Assembly (NCBI RefSeq): GCF_037042905.1
Contig: NC_087262.1
Span: forward strand, 7,216,001 to 7,280,000
Length of the DNA: 64,000 bases
Reading direction: 5' to 3'
DNA from: Lytechinus pictus
Taxonomy: Eukaryota > Echinodermata > Echinoidea > Temnopleuroida > Toxopneustidae
The notes under the pieces were generated by a model, which searched no databases, was not told where the DNA came from, and saw nothing but the letters and a program-made list of their open reading frames with translations. The position numbers and the translations under genes are program-made. Of the stretch, positions 21,501 to 30,232 are shown piece after piece (the first letter of the stretch is position 1; every line of letters begins with the position of its first letter).

Positions 21501-21673
21501 GGAAGTGAACATTGATTAGAATCATTGGCATAATTTAACTCCTCAGATGATATATTAAAGTTATCTGCAAAATTATTATCATATGAGGCTGAAGAGGTAT
21601 TAAAGTCACTGGATTCTCTATCAGATGAATCATTATCATAAAATTTGAAAGATGAGTTATTTGTATCAGCCAT
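18593..21673 (-). CDS. LINE ORF2: APE-type endonuclease and reverse transcriptase
   Basis: One uninterrupted frame of 1,026 codons. The N-terminal 80 residues are Ser/Asn/Asp-rich. The endonuclease-exonuclease-phosphatase domain occupies about 81-300, with N88, E118 in GLTETWL, YRPP at 193-196, GDFN at 225-228 and SDITDHYP at 288-295. The reverse transcriptase occupies about 560-830: KVIPLFKKGD, NYRPISLLSSLSKILER, FGFRQKHST, LDFSKAFDTINH, GVPQGSILGPLLF and the catalytic FADD at 755-758. A C-terminal thumb-like region follows. All expected catalytic residues are present, so it could be recently active. It performs target-primed reverse transcription of its own RNA. The layout fits the CR1/jockey group; the exact clade is not assigned. 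Codon use is very AT-rich, unlike the ORF1-like gene upstream. Confidence 0.93.
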   Translation of the reverse strand: MADTNNSSFKFYDNDSSDRESSDFNTSSASYDNNFADNFNISSEELNYANDSNQCSLPIPSSKYITQLQLKEVTKKISKNSFSLLHMNIRSISKHFEDLQILLDNHNKHSFSVIGLTETWLTTDTNLPYALNGYDFIVNNRSKKSGGGVALYLSNNFEFTALNELNFMNEFIESLFVEISIPHSKNIIVGIIYRPPNSNNNDFFQFITSILSNVNFINKDVFVMGDFNIDLLKHASNNLSHDFLETLYSASFLPLISKPTRVSNHSATLLDNILCNSLPPPESLIVLSDITDHYPIMSFFNLNCSLNKVYPLPARRRATPENLASLGVSLDRVDWSSVYNTDDVDLSLGNFLSIFKKHLDDHIPKKNDNRVNYKTSPRLPWISNSLLRSINKKNRLYYKFKIKKNEHSKIKYTSYKNTLIKILRAEKKKYYSIQLEQYKHDMKNTWKVIKQALNISKKKSNITKIRFNNRNIEDPTEIANVLNSYFSTIGENLAQKIPQSNKHFSKFLGQPNANSIFFYPTTIYEVTDIVSSLNNKHSAGHDDISHFILKGTISSIVEPLTHILNKSILSGIFPKQMKIAKVIPLFKKGDELDAGNYRPISLLSSLSKILERLIFIRTTKFFKVNDIFTNFQFGFRQKHSTIHALLNFVHKVAHSLDDHSHLIGIFLDFSKAFDTINHDILLYKLYHYGIRGIALEWFRNYLKERKQYVYLNNHISDQHDINCGVPQGSILGPLLFIIYINDFHRSSDILSFILFADDSNVFFAHKNPHTLVQIMNLELLNLTQWIRANKLSLNLNKTKYMIFSNSIESLPSDIIFDDTPLQCVSQIKFLGIIVDDKLSWKPHVLNVSKILSRNIGVINKLKHSFPSVTLLMLYSSLILPYLNYGILAWGNTHNSLLDKILILQKKTLRIICNAPFRSHTDPLFLKHKIMKIKNLYLFQLGQFMFKYKNNSLPRIFDSMFPRNQSLHNYPTRQSNEYHLPLLRTLLAQNTYLYTGPRFWNSLDDEIKDARSLLSFKNKLKLMLLKS

Positions 21674-21893
21674 TTAAAAATTTATCAAAACAGGAGAAGC
21701 ATAAAACATAAACAATTTGTAAGGAAGATGGAATTATCCAACACTTCTTAAGCAGCATCTCAGCAAGCATCTGAAGAAAGGAAGAATGGAAATAGTCAGG
21801 CAAGAAGACAGATACAAACACAACACAAAACAAACATAAAATACTCTCATTTGGAAGAAAGTAACAAACGAAAACAGAAATAATATCTCTCAT

Positions 21894-24485
21894 CTTTGGA
21901 GATGTATCATGCGGTGCTCCAGCTTAAAAATAAATGAACTGAATTACTCTTATATGGTAATAAAATAAAAAGCAATTAGTATCTACTAAAAAGCGGAAAA
22001 GGGATATGCGTTTGTCAAAAAGAGAAACAAATGAAAAATAAACAACAAATAAACAACAAAATTGGAAAGCAAGCATGTATATACAAATACGAATAATACA
22101 AGCGAATGCAGAACAGAAGCGAATATCTACTATATATATAAAGATATATAGAAAATGAAATTAGCATGCAATGGGGAAGGTATGCAAGAAAATATAAGCA
22201 TAATATGCAGTACATGAATAGGGGATAAATATCATTAGACAAAATAGCAAGCGAATATAAAGCGTATACCGAATGAAACAAGCAACAACAAAAAAAAAAA
22301 TAATAATAATAATAAATAAATAAATAAATGAATAAATGAAAATAAAGAACGTAGGTTGGGGAAAAACATGCAAATTATTTAATGAATCAATCATTAAAAG
22401 AAATCAAGTGGGAATAACAGTGAAGATTGAGGTTAATCGGTAGTGAGATAATTAACTGAGCAGGCATGCATAATGTAGAATACAGCAAATGGAAAAATAA
22501 GCATGCATGAATACACAAGACTCTTATTCACTTTTAAACTAACACAACACCTTACCTCGAGGTCTTGTTAAGGAATCCCTGTCAAGAAGGGGCTTTTGTA
22601 CTAGTACAAAATAATCTATTCATTCCCATCAGAATAAAAAGGGAAAAGATGTAAGCATTCATTAGTAGCAAACAAAATTTAAACAATATAATAAAGAATG
22701 CAAGTAATGAAGAGCAAAATAGGGGAAGCGGGTATCGATCAGTATATGTACAGAAACTTGGCGCTAAAATTACAAGTATGGCAATATATACTCTTGAGTA
22801 AAAAGACTGATCATCTACTTATCTCCACTGACAATGACAATGATTCCGGGAGATAGAGAACTACAAGGGAGCATGGCTATAATGAATACATTGCATTTGA
22901 ATAGTGGAAGGTTGAGCAACATAATTATAAGACCAGGGTAGAAATGTGGTTTAATGTTAAGTACAGAATGGGAAAGCATTTGGGTAATGAAGTTGCTTTG
23001 ATAGTAAGATTATAGAGCACGAATACATAGAATACTTTAAGGTTATGTTTGATAGCTGAATTCCAACAACACAGTGAAACAAGACACTGAAGGACGGGTA
23101 AAACGATAAAGCCAATGAACTAAACATATATTTCAGGAATTTGTGGGCTCATTGAACTTTAACAATAAATTCCTGTATTGATTAACCATGATTTGTGACG
23201 TATGGCGCGAAAGCAAGGTAAGGGAAAGATATGGTCCTCTTCAAACCCAAGTAAGGATACAAACAGTAAATGAATTAAGGAAATAAACATCGGAAGGGAG
23301 GGGGAGGAAGGATAAATAATTAACTGCTCAGAGAAATAGGGATAAATGGTCAAAATTATTATTAACAAAATTTTCTTAACATCGGATAATGGGTATATTT
23401 TAGCATATTTGGTAAATTGAAATATACAGAAATTTCAGTAAAATAATTATAAGTTATAAGCTATAAATTACAACAACTTTTCGCTTATCAATTTATTCAA
23501 AATTCTTGCGAATAAGATATTCTAAATAATAAACAACCTAAAAAGCTTGACCCGGGGCATTGTACAATAGCCAATGCTTGAATTTTTTCTTACTTTTTTC
23601 TTTCTTGTTTTCTTTTCTTTTTCCAATGAAAATGAGAATCAGGCCAAAGAATGGCTTGTCACTGCAGGTGAACAGTAAAGAAATGAAAGTGCTTATATTT
23701 AATGTATAAGTAATTGTACAAAGGTATCAAAGATCTATAATAGTTTTGAGTGGAACAGATGTCATTGATCTCTTATAATAATCACGCCATAAGTTTGTCA
23801 TAATGACAGATGATTTATAAATCAGTTACTGTATAAAACAAGGCATATGATTAAATATAAATACAATTGATAGGCTTAATTAAATATAAAATACATTCAG
23901 TTTGGCCTGTAAAGTTTAATTAAGAGATCAATGACACCATTACACAACATAAATCAGGAAACTTGTTCTATGAATAGAAAATATCTACAATATAATAAGA
24001 CTGACTATAGTGACTAAGAACATTTAAGCAATTTGGTATACAAATAAACATATAAAATCAATTTACCTTTATTAAGAGAATGTCGACCAGAAAGCTAAAT
24101 CTTCTACCTTTTCCTTCAGCTTCGCTTTCTTTATTATTCATTTTCTTCTTAATTACTATAAATTTTCATTATGACTTCAATTCTTAAAATAATCAATATC
24201 CATACCGCATCATGACTGATGTGTGTACAATAAATAAATAAGTTTTACACAGGGCGACATAGAGGTTGAATTGTAAGTCATTTTGTACTGTTTAAATGTT
24301 ATAACTAATATCAAGAAAAATTTTGTTTCATCTAAAATCAATTTCATGACGAGATTATTAGGATTTATACAGACTTGCCTCTTTAGTGACTATGCGCTAC
24401 GCTGTCCAGGTGGTCCAGGCAGTACTCGGAGATCCGTCACGACCGCGTTTCCGCGTTTGCAGGGTAATTTTGGATCCGATCAGCT
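21894..24485. other. AT-rich spacer between LINE ORF2 and ORF1-like gene
   Basis: About 2.6 kb without a convincing frame, with short A/T-rich simple repeats (for example TAA/TAAA units at 22295-22345). It may be LINE 5' sequence, an inserted repeat or unrelated DNA. Confidence 0.5.
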
Positions 24486-25463
24486 TTATCCTCGTTGAAA
24501 CATTTTCCTCGCGGCGAAGCTTGTATGCAATATAATAGTAGCGAGTCGTCCCCTTTCCCGCTTAAGTTTCTGCGGTAGATCGGTACGAATAGATACGCGG
24601 GCGTAATCCGGATTCCAGGTCGTTCTGGCTGCTGGATCTGTCTGCTGCTGACGCGGCTGAAACTCATACGTACGTAGAAGGCGGTCCCGGTCCAGCATCG
24701 AAGCAAAGCGAATTATGATGGGGCACGGTTCGCTATTTCGTTGACCCTCGGGATGCTTGCTGCGCTGAGTCGAACCAGGCAAACGATGGGCGTTGACAAT
24801 AGGGATCCTAGCGGCAGCATCGGGGGTGATTTTCAAGAAGTTAGCCAACAAGTCACGGGTGGTAGCAATAATATCCTCATTTTGTTTGTCTGGCACTCCG
24901 TATACTAATAAGTTCTGCTTCCTTTGATGAATTTCCATTTGAATCAGCTTCTCCTCAATTTCGTCTTCGTGATTTTTAATTTCTTTTTTTAGTGATGGAA
25001 TCTCATTCATCTCAATCGCGGCGATTCTGTTGTCTGTAAAATTAATACTCGCTTCCAAATCTGAAACGTCCTTTTTTGTCTGCGTTAAATCGGCTTTAAT
25101 TCCGTTCAATTCACTGATGACAGAATCTAGTTTTCCATTGATGAGTTGCGAATTGCTGGCAAACATATCCTTTATCTCTTTCCTCAATTCAGCTATGCAG
25201 GTAAGGACTCTGTCAGAGCCCCCGTCGACGAGTATGGATTCGCTGGCGCCACTGGCGCCACTCAGGTCGATGGTAGAGGTGGAGTCATTTGCCGCGGCAC
25301 GCTGTTCCGGGGCCGTAGGCCTATCGCTAGTGGTCGTACTCGCGTTCAGTACGTGCTCAGTACTTGGTGCGGCGGCCATGTTTTCTGGTTTATGGCTCAG
25401 TTTAGATTTCTTTTTTGTGTCCAATTTCTTACTTTCCTGCACACCGCCCGCCACCGTCGGCAT
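24486..25463 (-). CDS. L1-ORF1p-like RNA-binding protein of a LINE
   Basis: 325 codons starting MPTVAGGVQ. Residues 1-75 are low complexity (Ser/Ala/Thr). About 85-190 form a coiled coil rich in Glu, Lys, Leu and Ile (AELRKEIKDMF to IEEKLIQMEIHQ). About 190-300 look like the RRM-plus-C-terminal-domain pair of L1 ORF1p: RKQNLLVYGVPD, DLLANFLKI, AHRLPGS, PIIIRFASMLDRDRLL. Such proteins trimerise and bind LINE RNA. The frame ends earlier than typical; an overlapping -1 frame (GKCFNEDKADRIQNYP) reads like the natural continuation, which suggests a frameshift near 24535-24560. It shares the strand of the downstream ORF2 but is much richer in GC. Confidence 0.75.
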   Translation of the reverse strand: MPTVAGGVQESKKLDTKKKSKLSHKPENMAAAPSTEHVLNASTTTSDRPTAPEQRAAANDSTSTIDLSGASGASESILVDGGSDRVLTCIAELRKEIKDMFASNSQLINGKLDSVISELNGIKADLTQTKKDVSDLEASINFTDNRIAAIEMNEIPSLKKEIKNHEDEIEEKLIQMEIHQRKQNLLVYGVPDKQNEDIIATTRDLLANFLKITPDAAARIPIVNAHRLPGSTQRSKHPEGQRNSEPCPIIIRFASMLDRDRLLRTYEFQPRQQQTDPAARTTWNPDYARVSIRTDLPQKLKRERGRLATIILHTSFAARKMFQRG

Positions 25464-25499
25464 TGAGAGAAAATACGTTTACGGCAAGCCACACTGACA

Positions 25500-26925
25500 T
25501 AATACCTTTAAACATTTACTGGGGGTCATTCGATTGCACTCTGATGCAATTTATCTGGGATGGCGCCAAGTTATTTTTTATATGGGGGCTAGCTAGTTGT
25601 CATCAATTTCGGTCGTCTTGCATGCGCGGCAAGACCACTAAAATGGATGTCATTTTAACTTCTCCGGGGTATTTAGACCCAACTAAGTTTTTTTGTTTAA
25701 ATATGTTTTATTATATTCTCCCTCCGTCTTTTCCCAACCCCTTTTCCAGTTTTTTTTTAAATAAACTTATAACATCGAAATGGGCGGCAATATCTCCGAC
25801 CCCTCATGTTTTCTCATTAGATAAACAACATGAAAACAATAAAAAAAAAATCTATGTATGGTAAAAAAAAAAACGTGTTTATAACGTTCAGCAAAAAAAA
25901 ACACGATAAAAAACTATAATGTTACTTCACATGCTAAATCATTTATCTATTTTTATTTCATTTTTTTTGCTGAGATTTATTTCAATCAATGAAAATTAAT
26001 TGTTGGATCATTTGTGCGCTAACTTGAGATGATGAATAATAATGATAAACCAAAAAATCTGCAGTAACAAAATAGCTAATTGAATTTAAGATATAGGTTA
26101 GGATTATAGCTTACGAATCCATCACAATCATTACAAATGAAGATACACTGTAAGGTCATTGTACCTATAGAAGAAAATATTATGGAAAGTCCATACGAAG
26201 AGGTGCTTTTTAAATCCTAGGGTAGGCCCTATCGCCCCCGATGTCATGTTAATTAATAATGTAGTCTCGACTCCTTAACTGTGAAATGTTGAACATGTAT
26301 ATTTTGTATATTCTTAAAGCTTGTATTTTTATATAAACTTCCGTAAAGTTATCAACTTTAAATATGACCAACGTTGATCTTTGTTTGGCATTTTTAGCAT
26401 TTTTCTGTAATTGTATTTTTTTCCATTGCGGATTGATCACAAATCCTTTTCTATGTTTTGATTATTATTGCAAAGCACTACTTTATCCACTCGGACATGT
26501 TTGCAGCAATTTTCATATTTTGCTTATCTTCGGATACTCATCATGCAAAGTTATACTCTAAAGTAAACACTCACATTTATATTTCTTGCGTTATCTAAAA
26601 TAAATAAATTCGATTTTTCACACGCAGCCTCTCATATTTTTCTTTTTAGTATCATACAATCAGACACGTTGATTTCGTTGATTCCATTCAAACCCCTTGT
26701 TAACTCAACAAATAACATTTAACGCATATTTTGCCAAAATTATCATTATAAATAAGTATTCTACAAAAATTCAGAATATTGAAGTAATGTAATGTCGAAA
26801 TTACTTACAATAATATTTATGTCGTTCAAGGTCTCTTTCATGGAAATATCAAGGAAAGGTGTCTCTAAAAGGACACCGTGTTCTAAATAAGGGAAATAAT
26901 GAAAATTTCGATTTTATCCAGTTAT
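25500..26925. other. AT-rich non-coding sequence
   Basis: No supported exon or named repeat. Short frames here lack any recognisable domain. Confidence 0.5.
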
Positions 26926-26929
26926 GTTT

Positions 26930-27008
26930 GTGAATCTTTATTTTTTTTCCTTTTTACCTCATAAAGTATACTTTATGAGGTAAAAAGGAAAAAAAATTAA
27001 AGATTCAC
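26930..27008. repeat. 79-bp nearly perfect palindrome
   Basis: The arms GTGAATCTTTA... and ...TAAAGATTCAC meet at TAAAGTATACTTTA (26961-26974). One base differs. The right end is followed by two more AAAGATTCAC copies (to 27032). Able to form a cruciform or hairpin. Confidence 0.9.
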
Positions 27009-27187
27009 AAAAAAGATTCACAAAAGATTCACAAAAAAAAAAGCTCCATACATCAATTCTACAATCAGAAATAAATACAACATTACTTGATCTCTATTTA
27101 TTGAAATAAATGATTTTATGAAAAGTAGTCATTCCGAAATAAAAGGTTCACAGGTGACGATGAAGACTAAAAAAAAAAAGAAAAAAA

Positions 27188-27351
27188 AAAGTGCACACCA
27201 AGTTACCAATAATGTCTATAGCATTTCCATTTACTTGAAAGCAGGATAAAAGAGCATTGCACATTAAATGCCTTGCTCACAGGCATAGGATGGAATCCCG
27301 GACTTTTTATGTATAGCCAGGCGCCTTAGACCACTCGGCCACGGCACCTGC
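27188..27351 (-). mobile_element. tRNA-derived SINE (Leu/Ser-like head), acceptor 3' part lost
   Basis: On the minus strand the head reads GGTGCCGTGGCCGAGTGGTC, a standard pol III A-box (TGGCCGAGTGG). The B-box region is damaged (GGGATTCCATCC). The body, with GAGCAAGGCATTTAATGTGC, matches the better preserved copy at 50925-51098, which contains the 3' acceptor-stem sequence missing here. Confidence 0.85.
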
Positions 27352-27519
27352 ACTAAAATATTTTTCAAATACTATCGATATCAAACGATGTCGCGGACTT
27401 GGAAGACAAAATTGCCTTCGTGAAACGGAAAGCGCTGATTTGTCGCCAATCTTCCCATCTCGGAAGAATGGTCTTAGGACGTTCCTACGTATCGCTCATC
27501 TCGTCATGCAACAGGCCCC

Positions 27520-28430
27520 AGGTTGATTCGGATGAATGGAGGAAAGCCCAAAGAGGCGTTGAATATGATATCAGTGAATGATAAAAGGCAAAATTCACAT
27601 TATCGATGGGCAGGACATTCTAAAGTTATGCATTATAATGGTTATGCACATATATGGAAATATTTATTATCTCATTATTATTATCATTATTATTGTTATT
27701 ATTATTATTATTATTACAATCATTAATCAATCGACTCCCATTATGTTCATGAGTCCAATAAACCTTTTTCGTGTACAAGCCCCCTTCCCCACGAAATAAG
27801 GGGGGGGGGGTGGAAATATGGTGTATGGGACACAATTTCAAATTAAGAGATAGGATTGCAATTTTAACATGAAAAGCTCAATTTGTGATAGATTTTGACA
27901 ATATATTTAAAAAATGAATGTCGTATTTCACCCTTTTCCGAGCTTCTGTTCTTTGTCTTTCTCTTCTTTTTTCCTCGTCGTGGCACATTTTTTTTTCTGG
28001 GGGGGGGGCATGCATCTCAAGCTCCCCAATCTCTTCGCTATAGTATTTACAAATTAAACGGTTTGCCAAAAACCTTCCTTCCGTTTGATGTTTTTCTTTA
28101 TTATTAAATCAAAGGGAAAGTGTCAAAAATAGTTTTCATTTTTTTCTCTTAAAAATAAATAACATAAAGGAATGGAATAAACATGAACAAATAACAGGGG
28201 TCAGTGGCCGGGGGGGGGGTGCAAGAGCCCCCAAATATCCCGGTTACATTATATCATGGCATGGAAAGGCAGTGGCGTATTGAGGGAAAATTTTTGAGGG
28301 GTCCAGAGCACGTATCGGGCAAAAAAAAAAAAGGATGTGAGCGTGCGAGCATTAAAAGGGCGAAGCTCTATGCTGCAAAAGATGAAAAAAAATAAAAAAT
28401 AATAAAAACGGTATAAGTATATAACGAAAC
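27520..28430. repeat. Segmental duplication, block A (right part)
   Basis: It matches about 37100-37950 in the same orientation, beginning AGGTTGATTCGGATGAATGG and including G-runs and the start of the GCGAGCG-type element. It is the continuation of 1-5897 after removal of the 21.6 kb inserted between. Confidence 0.85.
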
Positions 28431-29712
28431 AATTGATGCGAGCGCGAAGTGCGAGCGGTAAAATTGAGATTTCATACCTAAAAACGGGACACTCTCTTCA
28501 TGTTTTTGAGATCATGAACAAAAATTGGGCATAATTTGGTATCTTCCTACAATAATAATGCGAACGCAAAGCGTGAGCATAAAGAATTTGATATTCTGAT
28601 CTGAAACTGGATATGTAGGCTCATAATGATTGCAATAGAGAACAAGCTGCGTATCTGAATAAACATGCGTGCGCGTGTTTCAGATTTCGACCTACCTTTA
28701 TTTCATCATGAAAATCAATAAGCGAGCACGAAACTAGAGCTTAAAATATTTGATATTCCAATCTGAAAAAAGGTTCAATTTACGCTCTGTATTTCAAGCA
28801 CTTTGTAGGAAAATTGTGAGGTGGATATGAATCATAGTTAAAAAAAGATCTGATTTGTTTCTTTATAATTACTTTGAGTTTTGACATATATAGGACAGGG
28901 ACATTCTAAGAACATTATGTCATCATATGAAAATGATGACTATCTTCCAATTATTCTTCCTAATCGGGAGAAGAAACTTGTCGATATTCCATTCTGAAAA
29001 AAGGGACAATTTGATTATTAAATTAATATCTTATTTATTAATTTAATAAGCCTAATGAGAGCGCAAAATCTGTTGATTTATAATGGCCTGAAAACTGGAC
29101 ATTTAAAGCACTTTTGTGATTATAAATAAGATGCATGAGTAAATATATTTTCAACAATCAATGCTAGCGCAAATCGCGAGCTGAAATTTTTGATAAACTG
29201 TCATGAAATGGGGATATTTAGTAGTATTTTATTTAATCGATGCGCTAGCTATTACGTTTTGAAAATTTGACCTGAATAGGGATATTTGAGAATTTTGGAA
29301 TACAGGAAAATAATAGGTACCTGACAAATCAAATTTTGCGAGCGTGCATTCAGAAGATAAAGCATAAATTTTTACAGAGCACTTTTTAAAAATCAATTTG
29401 TAAATCAAACAAAATAATGAAAGTTCGAACATCTGAGCGGAAATATGTTTTGTATATTGACTTCAAAATTTGATATTCAAGCTTCACATTGAGCAAGATA
29501 TATAAATCACCTAAAAGGCAATGCGAGCGCGAAGCGCGAGCGAAAAAATTATACTGTACAGTGACATGAAAGATTAAAAAAATGATTTTTCAAGTCTTCC
29601 CCTTATCTTATTTTATTCACTCGTCTTCCTCCTCTTATGTTTCCCCTTTTTTCTCCTCTCTTTTCCCTTCTTTTTCTTTCTTTCCCCCTTCCCCCCTGGA
29701 TCCGCCTATGGA
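28266..29712. mobile_element. Element with tandem GCGAGCGCGAAGCGCGAGC units
   Basis: It starts GGCAGTGGCGTATTGAGGG and ends near CCCCCTGGATCCGCC, the usual end phrases of a repeat family seen elsewhere here. Inside, segments around 28437, 28558, 28719, 29161 and 29520 repeat a GC-rich motif of the type GCGAGCGCGAAGCG followed by AT-rich sequence with TTTGATATTC and GAAA.TGG. The block B version (37804-38203) is only 400 bp. No gene. Confidence 0.65.
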
Positions 29713-29875
29713 CCATGTATAAAATCACAATCGGATTTGTACACGGTTTTGGAAAAAAAAGCGGGGGGGGGGGTGAAGCCCACCAACCCCGGTTCCGCAG
29801 CCCCTGTTGTGCAATAGTCACACGAAACTTACTCCAAACCGACAGCTGGTACACCATTGGAGATAACGTATACAC

Positions 29876-30030
29876 TGTAAAAACGCTGTTTAAAATTTTA
29901 AACACGTTGTTTAAGCCTGTCAATCCAACTGCTGTTTAAACTTTTTAAACAAGTTGTTTAAAAAGTTTAAACAATCATAAAAAAGGTTTTAACAACTTGT
30001 TGTTAGAGTGACGAGCTTAAACAACGTGTT
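29876..30030. mobile_element. MITE-like palindrome with GTTTAAAC repeats
   Basis: It starts TACACTGTAAAAACGCTG and contains GTTTAAACTTTTTAAACAAG and nested inverted copies. A related fragment (CTGTTAGATTGACGTGCTTA) lies at 31347-31420, inside intron 2 of gene B. The ends are not defined. Confidence 0.5.
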
Positions 30031-30232
30031 TTATTTTATTTTCAGCTTTGGTCAGTATCGGCCTGGGGGCGGTTTCCTTGTGTGACTGTAGTATTCGTTC
30101 GTCTCCTGATATAATTAATTTCACCATGTTCATAGAATAAAATTTCTACAATAGTACAACTGAAAATAAACATTTCATCATTATCACGGCAGCAATATAA
30201 AAAGTATGTTTTCATCATGCATTTGAATTTTC

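Larger units (their letters stand above)
17798..21893 (-). mobile_element. Non-LTR retrotransposon (LINE) with intact ORF2
   Basis: Minus-strand element. The 3' end is an (AATTG)n-type tail at 17799-17821, typical of LINEs without poly(A). The 3'UTR spans 17822-18592 and contains a CA/TA repeat at 18305-18440. A second 3'-end fragment of the same family is at 57531-57632. The 5' boundary is not determined; it may extend to the ORF1-like gene ending at 24486. Confidence 0.8.
8612..27519. mobile_element. Split GGGGCCTGTTGCATGA-type MITE hosting the nested insertions
   Basis: GGGGCCTGTTGCATGA at 8612 and its complement at 27504-27519 form the two ends of one short element, with further similar inverted sequence inside (CGTTCTACGTAAG versus CGTTCCTACGTAT). 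Removing it joins sequence matching block B near 37100. The 18.9 kb between holds the LTR element, the LINE, a SINE and other DNA, so the original MITE was later split. Confidence 0.65.
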
